A DNA stretch of 64,000 nucleotides from Delphinapterus leucas (GCF_002288925.2 NW_022098076.1:71029858-71093857); one strand, 5' to 3'; numbered from the stretch's first letter, positions 12,005-24,389 are shown. The notes: generated by a model not told the origin, from the sequence alone. Numbers and translations: made by a program.

Positions 12005-12235
12005 ACATTCAATGAATACTTAAACTTGATCCAGGTATCTCTAGGCTAAGTTTTTTATTTGTATTATCATTAAATCCTTTGAAGTAGGTATTTTTATTAT
12101 TCCTAATTTACAAATTCAGTAAACTGAAGCTCAGAAGGAGTACGTAAGTTGTCCAAAATCACGCAACTAATAAATGGTACAGGCGGCACTCAAATACAGG
12201 TCTACATGACAAGTCTTTATGCTTGAAGTATTCAA
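12005..12235 (-). repeat. MIR SINE remnant (reverse)
   Basis: 'ttattattcctaatttacaaattcagtaaactgaagctcagaagg...ttgtccaaaatcacgcaactaataaatgg' gives the reverse MIR core and flank. Old and diverged. Confidence 0.75.
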
Positions 12236-15200
12236 CAGCCTACCAACAAACCTGCTCAGTTTAGGCTGCATTTTAAAATTGAGGGTATTTAAATTTCTCT
12301 GATGTAATTACTGTTGTAATCGGGCATTTCTTTCATTTGCTTGTTTTGCAAAATTAATAGCATAATGTGGAAATAGCATAATGAGGAAAGAACTTCTCCT
12401 TAGTCTATTGTTTATGAATTTGATTTTTTTCCTCCTCAAAGGGATTATTTTGAGTTAGTTATCTCTTTTCTGAAAATAAATGTTGTAAGGAATAAATTGA
12501 GTTAGTCTCTATAAAAAGAGACAGAAAAAAGACCAAAAAAATTCAGAAAGGAAAGGAAAACAATACATAACAAGATATCTTTCTTGTAAATTTGATTTTA
12601 CCTAGAACATTTTGACAGGCTGGAACAAGACAATAGTTGTTTGATTTGTGGGAAAACTGAAACTAACTTACTTGATTGGAGTTGAAAAGAGTTGCCTTAA
12701 ACACAAGTAGACTGTTATTACATTATAATAAGTAAATCTACTGAACAGAAACGTGTTTTTTAACGTTCTACTTAAAAGACTTTTTTTTTTTTTTAAATCA
12801 TATAAGTCTTGCCAGGATATTCCTCTCTGGAAGCTGAAACTTCTGGGCCTCTTACCCACAACAGTATAGAATGGAGAAGGAGAAAGCTGAAGTAAAAATA
12901 CTCACAGCTTTGCTAGTTGCTGGCATTTTGCTACATGCCAAGGCTAAGCCAAGCCAAGGAAACGAATCCCTGTAATGCTTCAGTGTTCTCTTCGCATCAG
13001 GGTTATGGGATTATAGACATTTCAGACTTATCCAAATGCAATGATTCTAGCTGTAATGTCACTGTGATGTTTGTTACCTCCAGTACCTCAGGTGTTAAAC
13101 TCACTACCACTCCAGGAAGTTTATTTTGTGGGACAAGTCTAACTGCTAGAAACTTCTTCCTCTTTTAGGGTCAAAAATCTAGCTACTTGTAATAATTTCT
13201 ACTTGTTAGTTTCACTTCTGCTTAACCAAACACAAATCTGTTTCATTTTTCATACATCAGAGCCTTCAAATGATTAATAGTAACAAAGCAAGAGACTTCC
13301 TCCTCTTCAGGTACGTTCCACATTAAACATTCCCTGGCCCTTCAATTCACCTTTCATTTTTTCTGGCCTGTTTTTTTTTTTTTTTTTTTTTTTTATCACT
13401 GTGACTGTCATTTCTGTGTTTGTTTTTCATCTTGCTTTGTGGTTCATCTTGTTTAATTTAAAATAAGTACTTGCCCAGCTTTCTCAAAATTTCCAAGCAA
13501 GTTTAAAATGCAACCTTTCTTAAAGAGATCTCTGTAGCAACCCCAAGCACTTAAATCCATGTAAAAATTGAACCTAGCTATAACTGAATATAACATGGCC
13601 AATGGTGAAACGACTTAGCATAAGCGGTACGTTACTTGTCACAAGAAGCTGTGAATTTTAAATTCGAAGCACCTAAGTACATTTTATCCAATACTTTCAG
13701 TTTATGATTGAGAAGACTGAAGCTCAAATGCCTATGTTACTGCTCAAGTAATATGCCTCCTGTTTTCTTCCAAAGATTGATTTCCAAGTCAATAAACAGT
13801 AAGTTAGAATTTATCTCTTTATGTAAACAATGCCAGTCCTTTTCTCAAGCCACAACATTCAACACATACTTGTCTGTAAGAACACTAAAGAACTAGGTGA
13901 CCAGGATAAATTCATCTGGAGTTGCAAAGCTAAGGGCCAGAACACCATATATTCTCACCTTCTCAAGATCTGTTTAGGAATTCCAGCAACCTCAATGTCC
14001 CGTTTAGACAGGTGCATTGGGATTTCCCTCCAATACAGCCCCAAAGCTGTTGTTTCTGCATCCTACAAATGCAGCTGAATGAGCTGCATGAGCAAGCTGC
14101 GTGAATGAGCTGATCTGAGCAAGTGAAAGTGATGGAGTTGTATACTGAGGTGAGGGGGGCAGTTAGGGATTAGGATTCAGCTGTGTGGGATGAAGAAAGC
14201 CTGGTATCTCCTGATTGGGTAAATCTGCCTGGCAGATTTCCCAGTCACACATTTCTTTCTTTCTCGTTTCTTTTTTTCTCCTGTGGCTGTCAGGAATTAG
14301 CCTACCAAATTCCTTACCAACTGTCTCAGGGGAATAAAATGCAGTTTCAAGTTTAGACTTTTTTCCCACCCTTAGTAATAGTGAACCAATAAGAAATAGG
14401 GCAGTTAGCGAAAACGTACTCGATTCTCCAGTCCCTCACCTCATTTGTTCCTAAAGCTGCACAGGAAAGGAAAAACTAAAATAATTTTTAACAGTAGGAT
14501 TTTTGCATGGAAAGGACTAAAGGAAAATGTATCTACATGTCAGAGAAAACAAGATTTAGGCTATTATATCCTAAGTCCCACGAGCTTGAGGGGAAGAAAA
14601 GGTAAGAGTCTTTGGGGGTAGGAGTGAGAATAGAGAAAAGGTTTGAGAATTCTACCAAGGAGACAATTATTGGGACACAGAAAACCAGGGTTAAAAACAA
14701 GCAAAGAAGTCATTATCCTTCTTAGGCCTGATTCTTTTTTCTCTTCGACCTTTTGCCAGCCCTGGGCAAGGGTGGGGGGCTGGGGGTTGCTTTTTAGTCA
14801 CAGGTAGATGACGATTACCTGCCCTGTATAACCTGTGCTGTTGTGGGAATCAAATACAATGATTACCATAAAGTGATGTGAAAATTGTACAGTGCAGTGC
14901 CAATACATTACTATAATAATTATTATTATCTCCAAAATCTTGCTCTGTAACAAAACAAAATGAAAAACTCATTTTGGTTTTTTTTGTATGTGCATTTGTA
15001 TTTTTTAAACCCAGATATGAAAGGCAGCAATAGGCCCTGTTACCAGAAGCTATATCAAAAATTCCCATTATAGAATTTTAATATGAGATAATTAGAATAT
15101 AATATAGACTGATACGGTAATCCACGTTTCATAAAGTCTGTGGGCTACTACAAGCATGTGCTCTTTTACTGCTACTATGCATGCGCTATTTTATCACAAT

Positions 15201-15675
15201 GTTTTGTTGTACTATTGTATGATTTGACATATTAAGGCCTTGTGTTTGAAGTAAACAGCCACTCAATTAATTAATAGATTACTTGAGGAGCTACAAATTA
15301 AGGTAATAAAGTCAAGCAAACACCTACCAAATAAATGTTTCTATAGAAGTTGATAAGGGCTTCACTTAACCAGAATCTAATGAAATTTAAGGTACTGAAC
15401 AGCTTATAGGACAGAATTTAGAATAAAAACAACAAAAGTTGTGTTCTTGCTAACAGCTCGGCTTAAATTTCAGAATCTTTCAAGCATAATAAGGTATTAG
15501 AAATGCCTTTGGAATTATTCACAGTGAATTAGATTTGTTGGTGGTATCATTCATAGAATAGCAACCAAGAAATCTATTCTTCATCACTTCTCTAAAATGC
15601 TAATAGTCAGCTGACTTTGTACTTGTTATAAAAATAGATACAAATATGGAGTTTTGCCTTCTTGTGGTTGACAGT
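12236..15675. other. Long stretch without recognisable gene or young repeat
   Basis: Non-coding, AT-rich DNA. It holds a T-run of about 25 at 13370-13394, a G-rich patch 'gggtggggggctgggggttg' at about 14770-14790, and a T/C-rich patch at 14250-14280. Short frames at 12917-13168, 13708-14078 and 14850-15068 show no family features. Confidence 0.5.
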
Positions 15676-15677
15676 TG

Positions 15678-16245
15678 AAATATAATGCAATTTTTATTGA
15701 AGTATATTCGATGTACAATATTATATAACTAATAGGTGTACAATATAGTGATTCACAGTTTTTAAAGGTTATACTCCATTTGTAGTTATTATAAAACATT
15801 GACTATATTCCCTGTGTTGTACAATATATCCTTGTAGCTTTTTTTTTTTAACATCCTTATCGGAGTATAATTGCTTTAAAATGGTGTGTTAGTTTCTGCT
15901 TTATAACAAAGTGAATCAGCTATACATATACATATGTCCCCATATCTCTTCCCTCTTGCATCTCCCTCCCACCCTCCCTATCCCACCCCTCTAGGTGGTC
16001 ACAAAGCACCAAGCTGATCTCCCTGTGCTATGCAGCTGCTTCCCACTAGCTATCGGTTCTGTAGATTATTTTATACCTAACAGTTTGTGCCTCTTAATCC
16101 CCTTCCCCTATATTACCCTTCCCCTCTTCCCTCTCCCTACTGGAGGGCATTATGTTAATTGAAATGTCAGACAGAGAAAGATAAATACTGTATGATATCA
16201 CTTATATGTGGCATCTAAAAGATACAACAAACTAGTAAATATAAT
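15678..16245 (-). mobile_element. Old L1 3' end with inverted 5' part (twin-priming type), interrupted by a younger L1
   Basis: On the minus strand the old L1 3' UTR runs from about 16143 down to about 15690 (core 'tttttattgaagtatattcgatg' on +). At 16144 the sequence switches to the + orientation: 'ggagggcattatgttaattg...gacagagaaagataaatactgtatgatatcac' is the ORF2 end of the same old L1 class. Opposite-facing halves are the signature of twin priming during insertion. 'aaatataat' occurs at both edges (15678-15686, 16237-16245) but is A/T-rich and may be chance. A younger L1 fragment splits the 3' UTR half. Confidence 0.75.
15841..16056 (-). mobile_element. Young L1 3'-end fragment nested in older L1
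   Basis: A T-run followed by 'aacatccttatcggagtataattgc' and on to 'cccactagctatc' is the reverse complement of the last ~210 bp of the L1 type ending at 2370. It interrupts the older L1 between 'ccttgtagct' and 'gtagattattttatacct', with a short imperfect duplication 'tgtag(c/a)tt' on both sides. It holds 3' UTR only and no ORF. Confidence 0.9.
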
Positions 16246-16434
16246 AATATGATATTTTTGTACAATGCTCATTTATAAGTGCCCCAGAATAGATTCAACA
16301 TTTATGGTCCTCCTTTCCATTTAGGAGGCATTATCTAATATAACTCTGGCCTTTGAAACTTGAGCCCTTATACTTAGTGTAAAGTGCTAGAATATACCTC
16401 TAAAATTATAGCTAACCTTTTGTGATGAGGCAGG

Positions 16435-16622
16435 AACTGAAGAATGGACTGGTTTAGAATCAGGCAGAACTGACTTGTGGTCTAGACTTGTGACTTTGGG
16501 CAAATAAACTCACCAATCTGAGTTCCCTTATCCTTATATGCATAACAGGGATAGTAGATTCTTATACAGTGTTAATGTGAGGATTACCTGTGACAACATA
16601 GGAAAGGCATCTAGCATAATTT
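16435..16622 (+). repeat. MIR SINE remnant (forward)
   Basis: 'ggtttagaatcaggcagaactgac...tgactttgggcaaataaactcaccaatctgagttcccttatcc...gtgaggattacctgtgac' follows the MIR order from tRNA-related part through core to the 3' part. Confidence 0.75.
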
Positions 16623-16668
16623 CAGTGACCTTGTCTTCCTCTTAAAATCCATATCTCCTAATAAACTA

Positions 16669-16693
16669 ACACACACACACACACACACACACA
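16669..16693 (+). repeat. (AC)n microsatellite
   Basis: About 12 pure AC units. Confidence 0.95.
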
Positions 16694-17784
16694 ATTTTAA
16701 AAACATCTTTTCAAAGTGCTTATTAAGCGCCTTCTAGAATATCTAATCTTCAACCATCTCAACAGATACATTAATGCACATACATTTTAGAACTCATATC
16801 ACATTCACTGCATGCCGGTTAACCATCAGGAAAGAGTTTATTAGATGAAAATAAGCCTGTTGTAAAAGATTTCCTTGCAATTACTTCACTGCCATTATCC
16901 TGGCCACACGCTTATGGAGCTTTTCAAATTAATATGCTTAGATTACTGAGCAAGTAATCAAGCAGTGGAATTCTATGAGGAACTCAATTACTAAAGAAAA
17001 TGATCACTCAAGCATTTGAGAAACCGGGGCTACATCTAATTTTGAATAGTGGATCATTATTAACATTATGGAAGCATTCAGTACAAACACTTGGACATGT
17101 AGCAGTAGAAAGGGTATCACTTTCTATACATGTGGTAAACTGAATGAGCTGCTTGCTAACATCTCTGTTAAATGTTATTCTGCCTTGCTGAAAAAAGAAA
17201 TAATATCAACCTTGAAATCAGTACTTTAAAAAAAATAGGGAGCTGATTGCTTGATTGAATAAAAATTGGATTGTTAACTCACATTTAAAATAAACAATTC
17301 TAATTTTTCTACTTGAGATAGAGTAATCTTTTATAGCCTAGAAATAATTATCCAATGAACACAAGTATAAGAATTGATTTCTACATATTTCTATATTAGA
17401 AACTACTTAAATACTTTCATTATTGCATTTTAATCATTCCACCACCAAAAGGCCCCCTTTTGACTAAATGATTACGTATAGATCCATGTGCTGTGTTTTT
17501 ACTCATTTAATAATTTTAATCATACTTTTATTTTCTCCAAATTATGCATCATCCAGATGCTTTTGATGAAAATTATTTTTCTAATTCTGATTTTTATCTA
17601 AGAGTTAAAGCAAAGACTATTTTAAGAACTTTGCTATAGTGTCTTTTAAAAAGCATCTGAATTAGCAAAGGTAGTGTAGGAAATGGGTTGAGACTGGTAT
17701 GTTTATTGTTCTTCCTCTGCTCTCTTCCAAGGCAAGCAGTAAAGAAAAATCATTCAATAGTGAGTGATAATTCCTATAAACCTA
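16694..17784. other. No feature recognised
   Basis: AT-rich non-coding DNA with no open frame of 60 codons or more and no repeat I can name. Confidence 0.5.
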
Positions 17785-17848
17785 GTAGTCATCAGCTGTG
17801 TGGCCTTGGGGAACTCACTTCACCACTCAAAGTGTAATAGTATAGCAT
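17785..17848 (+). repeat. Short MIR-core-like fragment
   Basis: 'gtagtcatcagctgtgtggccttggggaactcacttcaccactc' resembles the MIR core (agctgtgtgaccttgggcaagt). Confidence 0.55.
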
Positions 17849-17888
17849 GATGATGGTGATGGTGATGGTGATGGTGATGGTGATGATA
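17849..17888 (+). repeat. (GATGGT)n short tandem repeat
   Basis: Six near-perfect GATGGT units flanked by GATGAT variants. It lies directly at the end of a MIR-like piece. Confidence 0.92.
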
Positions 17889-18119
17889 ATGTCGGCAATG
17901 CTAGCCTACCAGAAACATCATTAGCATAAAATAAGGCAGTTTGTATAAGGTAAAAGTGTTGTGAGAGATTATCATGATTATTCTGAGCATCAATTTTCTG
18001 GAGCATTAATTATTTTTTAGAGTCATGTACCACATAGAAAATATACTGAAAGATTTTCTCCCTTTCCCTGGCAAAATGAATATATGCACAGATTTTTTAA
18101 ATGTCAGTAAAATTTCAGG

Positions 18120-18825
18120 AAACCTTTGCCTTTCTTAGGCCTATTCATTGACCACCCTGTTTAAGGTCCCCGTTGTGGTGGAAGTCCTTGGTTGCCTGGT
18201 CAGGAGTCAACCCCTCACATACCTCACACCTGACTTCTACCTTCATCACAAAATTCTGAAATGTTCAAGTATGCATTAACCCATATGAATCTCCAGAATG
18301 ACCTAAGCCTAAAAGCGTATGACACTCCTCAATGAATTTTTCCTTCTCCTGCTGGACATGAAAAAGAAGTATGCTTCCATAGTTGCTTTTGGCAGCTGTC
18401 TCATGAGGACAAGGGTAACCAGACCTAAGATGAAGCCAGCACTGTGAATGGCAAATAATACTGTTAAGCCTGCGGGAAAATAACCTGCTGTACTCTGAGC
18501 TTCCTGTTACAGCAAATAATAAACTTTACTTACACATCCTTGAAGTCTCAGTTCAGATATCATTTGCTTGGTGATGATGTCTCAGACTAAACCAAGCAGG
18601 ACCAGTCCATCAGGCCCTCACTCTCAAAACATCTAATGTACATAGAGCTTCATCATTTAACTCAATCACAGTGATTAACATCAGTATTATAAGAAAAACT
18701 TGAACAGCTTAAGGGCAGAGGTTTTTTTTTTCCTTTGTTTGATTCATTATATTATTGCATTCACAGAACTGTGTCTGCCACATAATAGGCATTGTACTTC
18801 TTTTTGTGAATTAATGAACACCAGA
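18120..18825 (+). repeat. L2-like LINE remnants
   Basis: Several scattered pieces read like the L2 3' region in + orientation: 'gcctattcattgaccaccctgtttaaggtcc' (about 18140-18170), 'tcagttcagatatcatttgcttggtgatg' (about 18550-18578) and 'ctgtgtctgccacataataggcattg...gtgaattaatgaac' (about 18770-18820). They are diverged, so borders are approximate. Confidence 0.55.
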
Positions 18826-21032
18826 ATACAGTTTTAAAAGACATGAATGGAAAAAAAGTAGGTGGATCCTGCTTACATTTTTCTGAATCCTATAACTAGA
18901 ATTTTAGTACAAACTCTATTTCCTTGCTATGAGAAGATTAGTATAGAATTCTTCATAAAAGAGCAATAGCAAATAATGTTTATATCAGGTTTTCTGAGGT
19001 AATATTAGTTATTTGCATGTGATGGGATGAGGAATATTGCATTCAATTTTACAAAATTCTGGAAGATGATCTTTGACAACTTGAGGAGGTGTCCAATCTT
19101 TAACATTCAGTCATGGCTCAGGAATTCTTTTTCCCCCTGAAGTTCTGGTATAACATTCATCCAGAAAAGTACGCAAATAATAATTGTACAGCTTAATGAA
19201 TAAACACAGAGTGACCACACCTATGTAATCACTACCTATCTAAAAAGCAAAATTGTATTAGCACACCAAAAGCCCATCTTAGGCCCCAATCTTTAGAATA
19301 ATGTAATAATAACATCTGCAGTGCTTAGACCAATTTAGTTCCAAAATTACTGAAAGTAAATAATGAATGATTCATGAATAGCTATTCCATGTTAAAAACT
19401 TTATTCACTTTGGAAGGAGACATGTTAATCATTCTTAATGTACTTTCTCCTGTTTAATCCCTTCAAGCCCTTAACCTGTAGTGATTCTTGGTAGAGTAAA
19501 TGAATCTAAAGATAGTTCATAAAAAGAGATTTGTAGAGTTTACATCTGGAAAACAATCTCATATGGACTATATTTAAAATTTGCCATTGATCTGTCTTGC
19601 TCATTCCTATAGTTGATGAAGTCTCTCTGAAAAGTGAAGAAAAAAAAAAAACTTTCCTTTTAGAAGGATAAAACTGAAGGAAATGAGAAACATAACAATA
19701 AAAAAAAGATTAAGTCCTTCAGAAATTGGTTAATTGATTGCCTGACAATTATAACAGAAATGCTTTAAATCTGAAAGCCATCAATCCCTGACTCTGTTTT
19801 TCTCTTCAACTTAATTAGAAGAAAATAAAACACAAATGTATTCTTGTTTAGCTGGAACTTTGGGGAAATATGTAGGAAGTTATAGGCAATAAAGTACCAG
19901 CTGCTTCTTTGTTGCTAAGTTTATCAGAGAGTTAGCAGCAAATGTGTTTTTATAATTTATCATTCCTGCCTATTAAAGTTCTATGACTAGCTGCTTAGGA
20001 GAGGTTGTAAGCAAAAGCCATGTTACCAAAACTGAGTTAAAATGCAGCACAGAGATAAAAATGTGAAACAAAGTATCATCACTAACTAAAAGCACACATT
20101 TCTTTGGGAGATAGATATCGACAAATATTTGTAAGAAATATTTTCCCTATTATTTTCCAAATAAAATTGTTTCTCCATGATCTCATCAGCCTAATTATCT
20201 GGCAATAGTGACATGCCAGATGAAGAGTTCTGTCTGTATATCTTACACAAGGTGATAAATAAGAGTCTCTGATAGACTCTTGAAGAGAACAGAAGAACCA
20301 AAAGCTTTTAAACGTTAATATCTTACTGGCTTTACCTACGGTAATATAATCCAGGGACTATGGACCCCAAATTAGGATGTTTTTAGTATCCAAAGTAGTT
20401 GCTTGTATGCATTTTATGACAAATACTGATGAAGAAATATGTCCATAAAATATTTCAGCTCAAAAAGCAAGTTTATATGTAAACTACATATACATAGTAT
20501 GTATACTATGATTCTTACTTTTAAATCATATCTATCATCTTGCATTGGTATTAAGATCACTGTTATCTTTATCTGACAAATCATTCTGAAATATAATACA
20601 TTTTAAAGCTAAAGGAGCATTCTAAAGTCCTTTGTCTTCAAGCATACACAAGTTTTATAACAAACATCAAAAATATGCTCATTGGATAACGTAATTTAAA
20701 TGTTTTTCTTTCTCCTGACCAAATAATTGGTGAATTGCTTACAATGATTAAGTGATTAGGCTCCTTAACTTAAAAAAAATGTACTTCCATATGTTGTCAC
20801 AAAAACTCTTTAAAACATTCTTGCGTCACTAAAGGAGATAATGTCTGAGATTACACTGACTTTTATATTTTGGGATCTTTGGAGTAATGATGTTTTACAT
20901 GACCAAAGACATCTCCCGAGCCTCTATAGCCATCTGATCTTTGATTTTTACCCCTTCCCAAAGTTGGCTGCAGACATCCTCAAGACACAGATGCATCTGT
21001 TCTTTCATCCATTCTTTTAGTTAGTGTTTATT
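18826..21032. other. No gene or repeat recognised
   Basis: About 2.2 kb of AT-rich DNA with no long open frame on either strand. Confidence 0.5.
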
Positions 21033-21270
21033 AAGAAACTACCATGGGGCTTCCCTGGTGGCACAGTGGTTGAGAGTCCACCTGCTGAAGCAGGTGACAC
21101 GGGTTTGTGCCCTGGTCCGGGAAGATCTCACATGCCACGGAGCGGCTGGGCCTGTGAGCCATGGCCGTTGAGCCTGCGCGTCCGGTGCCTGTGCTCCGCA
21201 ACGGGAGAGGCCACAACAGAGAGAGGCCAGCATAACAAAAAAAAAAAAAAAAAAAAAAAAGAAACTACCA
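21033..21270 (+). mobile_element. CHR SINE (short form) with 12-bp TSD
   Basis: tRNA-derived SINE starting at about 21047 ('gggcttccctggtggcacag'), with A-box-like 'tggcacagtggttgaga' and B-box-like 'gggtttgtgcc'. It ends in 'gagaggcc' and an A-tail of about 24. The duplication 'aagaaactacca' is at 21033-21044 and 21259-21270. The SINE encodes no protein; frames running through it on either strand are artefacts. CHR SINEs depend on L1 proteins to move. The internal differences from the copy at 60480 suggest modest age. Confidence 0.97.
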
Positions 21271-21524
21271 CGTTTAAGATTGACATTTGCAATCCAAAAG
21301 AAGTGGGTTGTGTGTGTGTTGGAATATGTTTGGCTGAGAAGACAGAAAAATTCACAGGTTTTAAGACTCCAAAGAGAGAAATGAGGGAATTCTAATAGCT
21401 ATGACTCAAACAAGTTCCTAGTAAGTCCCATGCTAAATAAAACAACTATTCATTCGGTGTTAATAGCTTTCGTACTTTCTAGTAGAAAAGCAGAAATTAA
21501 GTAATTTGCCCATGGGTACACAGT

Positions 21525-21655
21525 TTCTCATTTATGAACAGTAATGTCACCTGATTCATGGAGTTTGGGAGAAAATTAAATGAGTTAATATATGTAAAGT
21601 ATAGTGCCAGCTAAATTGATAAGTACTCATTAAATAACAGCTACTATTATTGTTA
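21525..21655 (+). repeat. MIR 3' part (forward)
   Basis: 'gaaaattaaatgagttaatatatgtaaagtatagtgccag...aagtactcattaaataacagctactattattg' matches the MIR 3' half. Confidence 0.72.
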
Positions 21656-21659
21656 TTAC

Positions 21660-21880
21660 CATGCTGGGTACTATTCTAAGTACTTTAAGTACATTATTTA
21701 ATTTGATCTTCACAATAGCTTCATGTGGTAGATAACATCATTCCCTTTTTATAATTAGTAAACTATGAATTAGAAAAATTAAGTAACTTGTCCAATGACA
21801 CACAACTAATATGTGTTGAAAATACAATTTGAACTGAGACAATCCAAGGTTCACGCTCTTAAAAACTATGTTACGGACTC
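21660..21880 (-). repeat. MIR SINE (reverse)
   Basis: 'tactttaagtacattatttaatttgatcttcacaatagcttcatgtggtag' followed by 'aagtaacttgtccaatgacacacaactaat' is the full reverse MIR order. It lies tail to tail with the preceding forward MIR piece. Confidence 0.78.
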
Positions 21881-22179
21881 AGAAACTAAAGAGCTCTTGG
21901 AGAACAAGGCAGAGTCTAACAGGAAAATAACTCAGACCCAGTATTCAAGGAAGCTCCAGATTCACACGTTTTGCTTGATCTTCTGGACTTGAACTCCCTG
22001 GGAGTCCAAAACCAGATCAAAGACACATCATCAGTTCTACAGAGGCAGAAAAAAGTTAAACTCAAGTGGCTTTGGGGGTAGGAAGAGGGACTGTCTGCAG
22101 TTGGGCACAAGGGACCTACTTATGGAAAATATTCTAAAATTCCTCTGTAAGGCTTTTTTTGGGGGTGGGTGGGAGGGAA

Positions 22180-22330
22180 TGTTCTAAAATTGGGTTAATT
22201 TTAGATGATGTTAATTCCACACAACTCAGTAAATTTACTAAAAATCATTGTATTGTACACTTAAAATGGTGGTTTTATGGTATGTATATACATTATACCT
22301 CAAGAAAGCTATTATTTAAAACAATTTTTT
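22180..22330 (+). mobile_element. Ancient L1M-type 3' end fragment
   Basis: 'acacaactcagtaaatttactaaaaatcattgtattgtacacttaaaatggtgg...cattatacctcaagaaagctatt' matches the old L1M 3' terminal block. It ends immediately before the NDUFAF4 retrocopy. Confidence 0.7.
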
Positions 22331-22334
22331 AGCC

Positions 22335-23035
22335 CAGTGCATCCTGGAGGTTGCCCATGCCAGTGTTTAACCACATGTGTGGTGTGAACTTACAGGCATC
22401 ATGTTGTGAAGAGATGGGGTCTGCAGTGACTCACGCAATCAGGAATTTCAACCTAGAGAACCGGGCGCAATGGGAAATCAGCATGATGAAGCCCTTCCCC
22501 GCTCCCAGGCACCCCTCCACCAAGAACCTCCTGCGAAAGCAGATGAGCAGCCATCCAGAAATTAAGGGAGAAATTGCTAGAAAAATGGCAAACTGCTGTC
22601 ATTACTAAAAGATGTGTATGTCGATTCCAAAGATCCCGTGTCTTCTGTGCAGGTAAAGGATGCTGGAAAACGTCAGAAGCCAAAGGAGTTCAGGTTGCCG
22701 GAAAACCATCATCCTGACATGATGAATATTAAGAACATTCCCAAAGGCAAAATTTCCATTGTAGAGGCACTGACACTTCTCAATAATCGTAAACTTTATC
22801 CAGACTGCTGAGAAAATAGCAAGATGTAAATTCTCTTCTTAAATATTTCATAACTTTTGAAGTCAAAAATCTTACCCCCTGAAGGCAAGAAAGCAATACA
22901 ATCAAAATGAAGAGAATCTTGAAATTACTTTTCCTTAATGTACCCTGTGTCCCCGTGCCCTGTTTATTTTCTCATTTTTAGCATATTAAATTATATAAAT
23001 TTAAAAAATAAAATTAAGATAAAATAAATAAAAAT
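22335..23035 (+). pseudogene. NDUFAF4P: NDUFAF4 processed pseudogene (complex I assembly factor 4)
   Basis: An intronless, damaged copy of the mRNA for NDUFAF4, a mitochondrial factor needed for assembly of respiratory complex I (about 175 residues in mammals). The former ATG is at 22414-22416. Recognisable blocks, in order, are [23 protein letters not shown] (frame 1), then [19 protein letters not shown] and [17 protein letters not shown] in another frame. A 1-bp deletion near 22581-22590 causes the frameshift. A TGA at 22809-22811 and a deletion just after it remove the 3' coding part, but the homologous end (PPEGKKAIQSK) can still be followed to the original stop at 22908-22910. An A-rich tail lies at about 23000-23035. 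There is no promoter evidence and the copy is surely non-functional as a protein gene. Identification rests on recalled family sequence. Confidence 0.93.
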
Positions 23036-23134
23036 TGTAAACAAACCAATAAAAGATATAGATATTATGTTTCTGCTCTAATCAACCCTGAATCTCCAAG
23101 TTGGGCCTAATGAATCGATACTTGTTAACTAAAT

Positions 23135-23690
23135 CTATAATAGTTTTTCACTACTGTGAAATAAATGACCCTAAAAACTAGTGGTGTAAAACAACTTTTT
23201 CATTTTATTAATACCACAATACTGTAGGTGAGAAATATGAGCAGGGCTCAAATGGGTGTGCCTTTGCTTCTCTAGTCATTGAGGAAACTCAGTGGTACTC
23301 TTCTGGTAGATGGGATGGTCTGGTGGGTCCAAGATGGTTTCAATCACATGGCTGGAGTCTGGGGTTGAATGAGTCAAAGAATAAGACTGACTGCCAACCA
23401 GGGGCGCCTCATGTGGCCTTTCCATGTAGCTTAGCATGTCACAAGATAATGGCCTCAGAATACTCAAACTTCTAACATGGTGGCTCAAAGCTCCTAGTGA
23501 ACACAATGGAAGCTGCATCAGTTTTATGACCCAGCCTTGGAAGTCATACACTACTACTTGTGTGTAGTCTATCAGGCAAAGCAGTCACAGCCTTCCTAGG
23601 TTCAAGAAGAGGGGAAATAGAATTCACTTCTTGTTGGTGAAGAATAAGGTCACATTGTAGAGGAACATGTGAGACTGGAGATAGTGTTAT
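23135..23690 (-). repeat. Old LTR-like repeat, probably MaLR/MLT1 class
   Basis: The region starts with 'actgtgaaataaatgaccctaaaaactagtggtgtaaaacaac' and includes 'tttcaatcacatggctggagtctggggttgaatgagtcaa', 'cctcagaatactcaaacttctaacatggtggctcaaagctcc' and 'ttatgacccagccttggaagtcata'. This reads like a well-known mammalian interspersed repeat in reverse orientation. I favour an MLT1-type LTR but cannot fix the family by eye. The 91-codon minus frame at 23276-23551 is part of the repeat and not a gene. Confidence 0.45.
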
Positions 23691-24389
23691 GGTCATCATT
23701 TAAAAATACAGTCCATTGTCATAATAGTTTACAACAATAATCACCATTAATAGAGGGTTCAGCAAAGTCTGTTAATTCTTCAAAACTTCAAATGTCTGAA
23801 ACTTTGAGGCTATCACACATCATGATATGTAAATTAGAAGGAATTTGGAGGGTTCATGGCAAAATTCCCAAATACCTCAAGAAATTCACACAAGAAACTT
23901 GCTTCCTGGAAAAATCCTGACTTTCAGGCATGATTATACACTTAATTTCCCTTGTGCTTCCTTATGAAAACAATTCGTTTACATAAAAAATTAGTTTAAT
24001 TTCCTTTTAGTTTGAGATTCTAATACAGTAGCTGAATACCGCTGTAAACTGTCTCCTTATAAAATATTTAATGCTGACTATGGCCATTTTTATTCATGCA
24101 TTTCCTAGATGGAATATGACATTTGATGACTTTTGCCCAAAATAACCAATTTTTAAATTACAGTCACAAATGCATTACATTTATCCTATGTTTTAGTAAA
24201 CATTTTAGAGCATATGACAGAAACATATTATATTAAAAACAGGTTTAATTTAAAACCCCTTCAGTTTCCTATACATCAACCTCTGAAATTCCAACCCAGA
24301 AACTTTTCAAAAAAGTGAGTTAGGTGAAGGAAATGAAGAGAAAGGGAGGAAAAAATAAACCAAAACCAAACAATTAAACAAAGGGCAGA
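23691..24389. other. No feature recognised
   Basis: AT-rich DNA; no coding, RNA or repeat call possible. Confidence 0.5.

Noticed and set aside
12917..13168. 83-codon frame with several Cys and Asn-X-Ser/Thr motifs
   Set aside because: Briefly considered as a secreted-protein fragment; no signal peptide, no splice sites, no family recognised.
21024..21395. 123-codon frame with a Lys run
   Set aside because: Runs through a CHR SINE and its A-tail (poly-Lys); not a gene.
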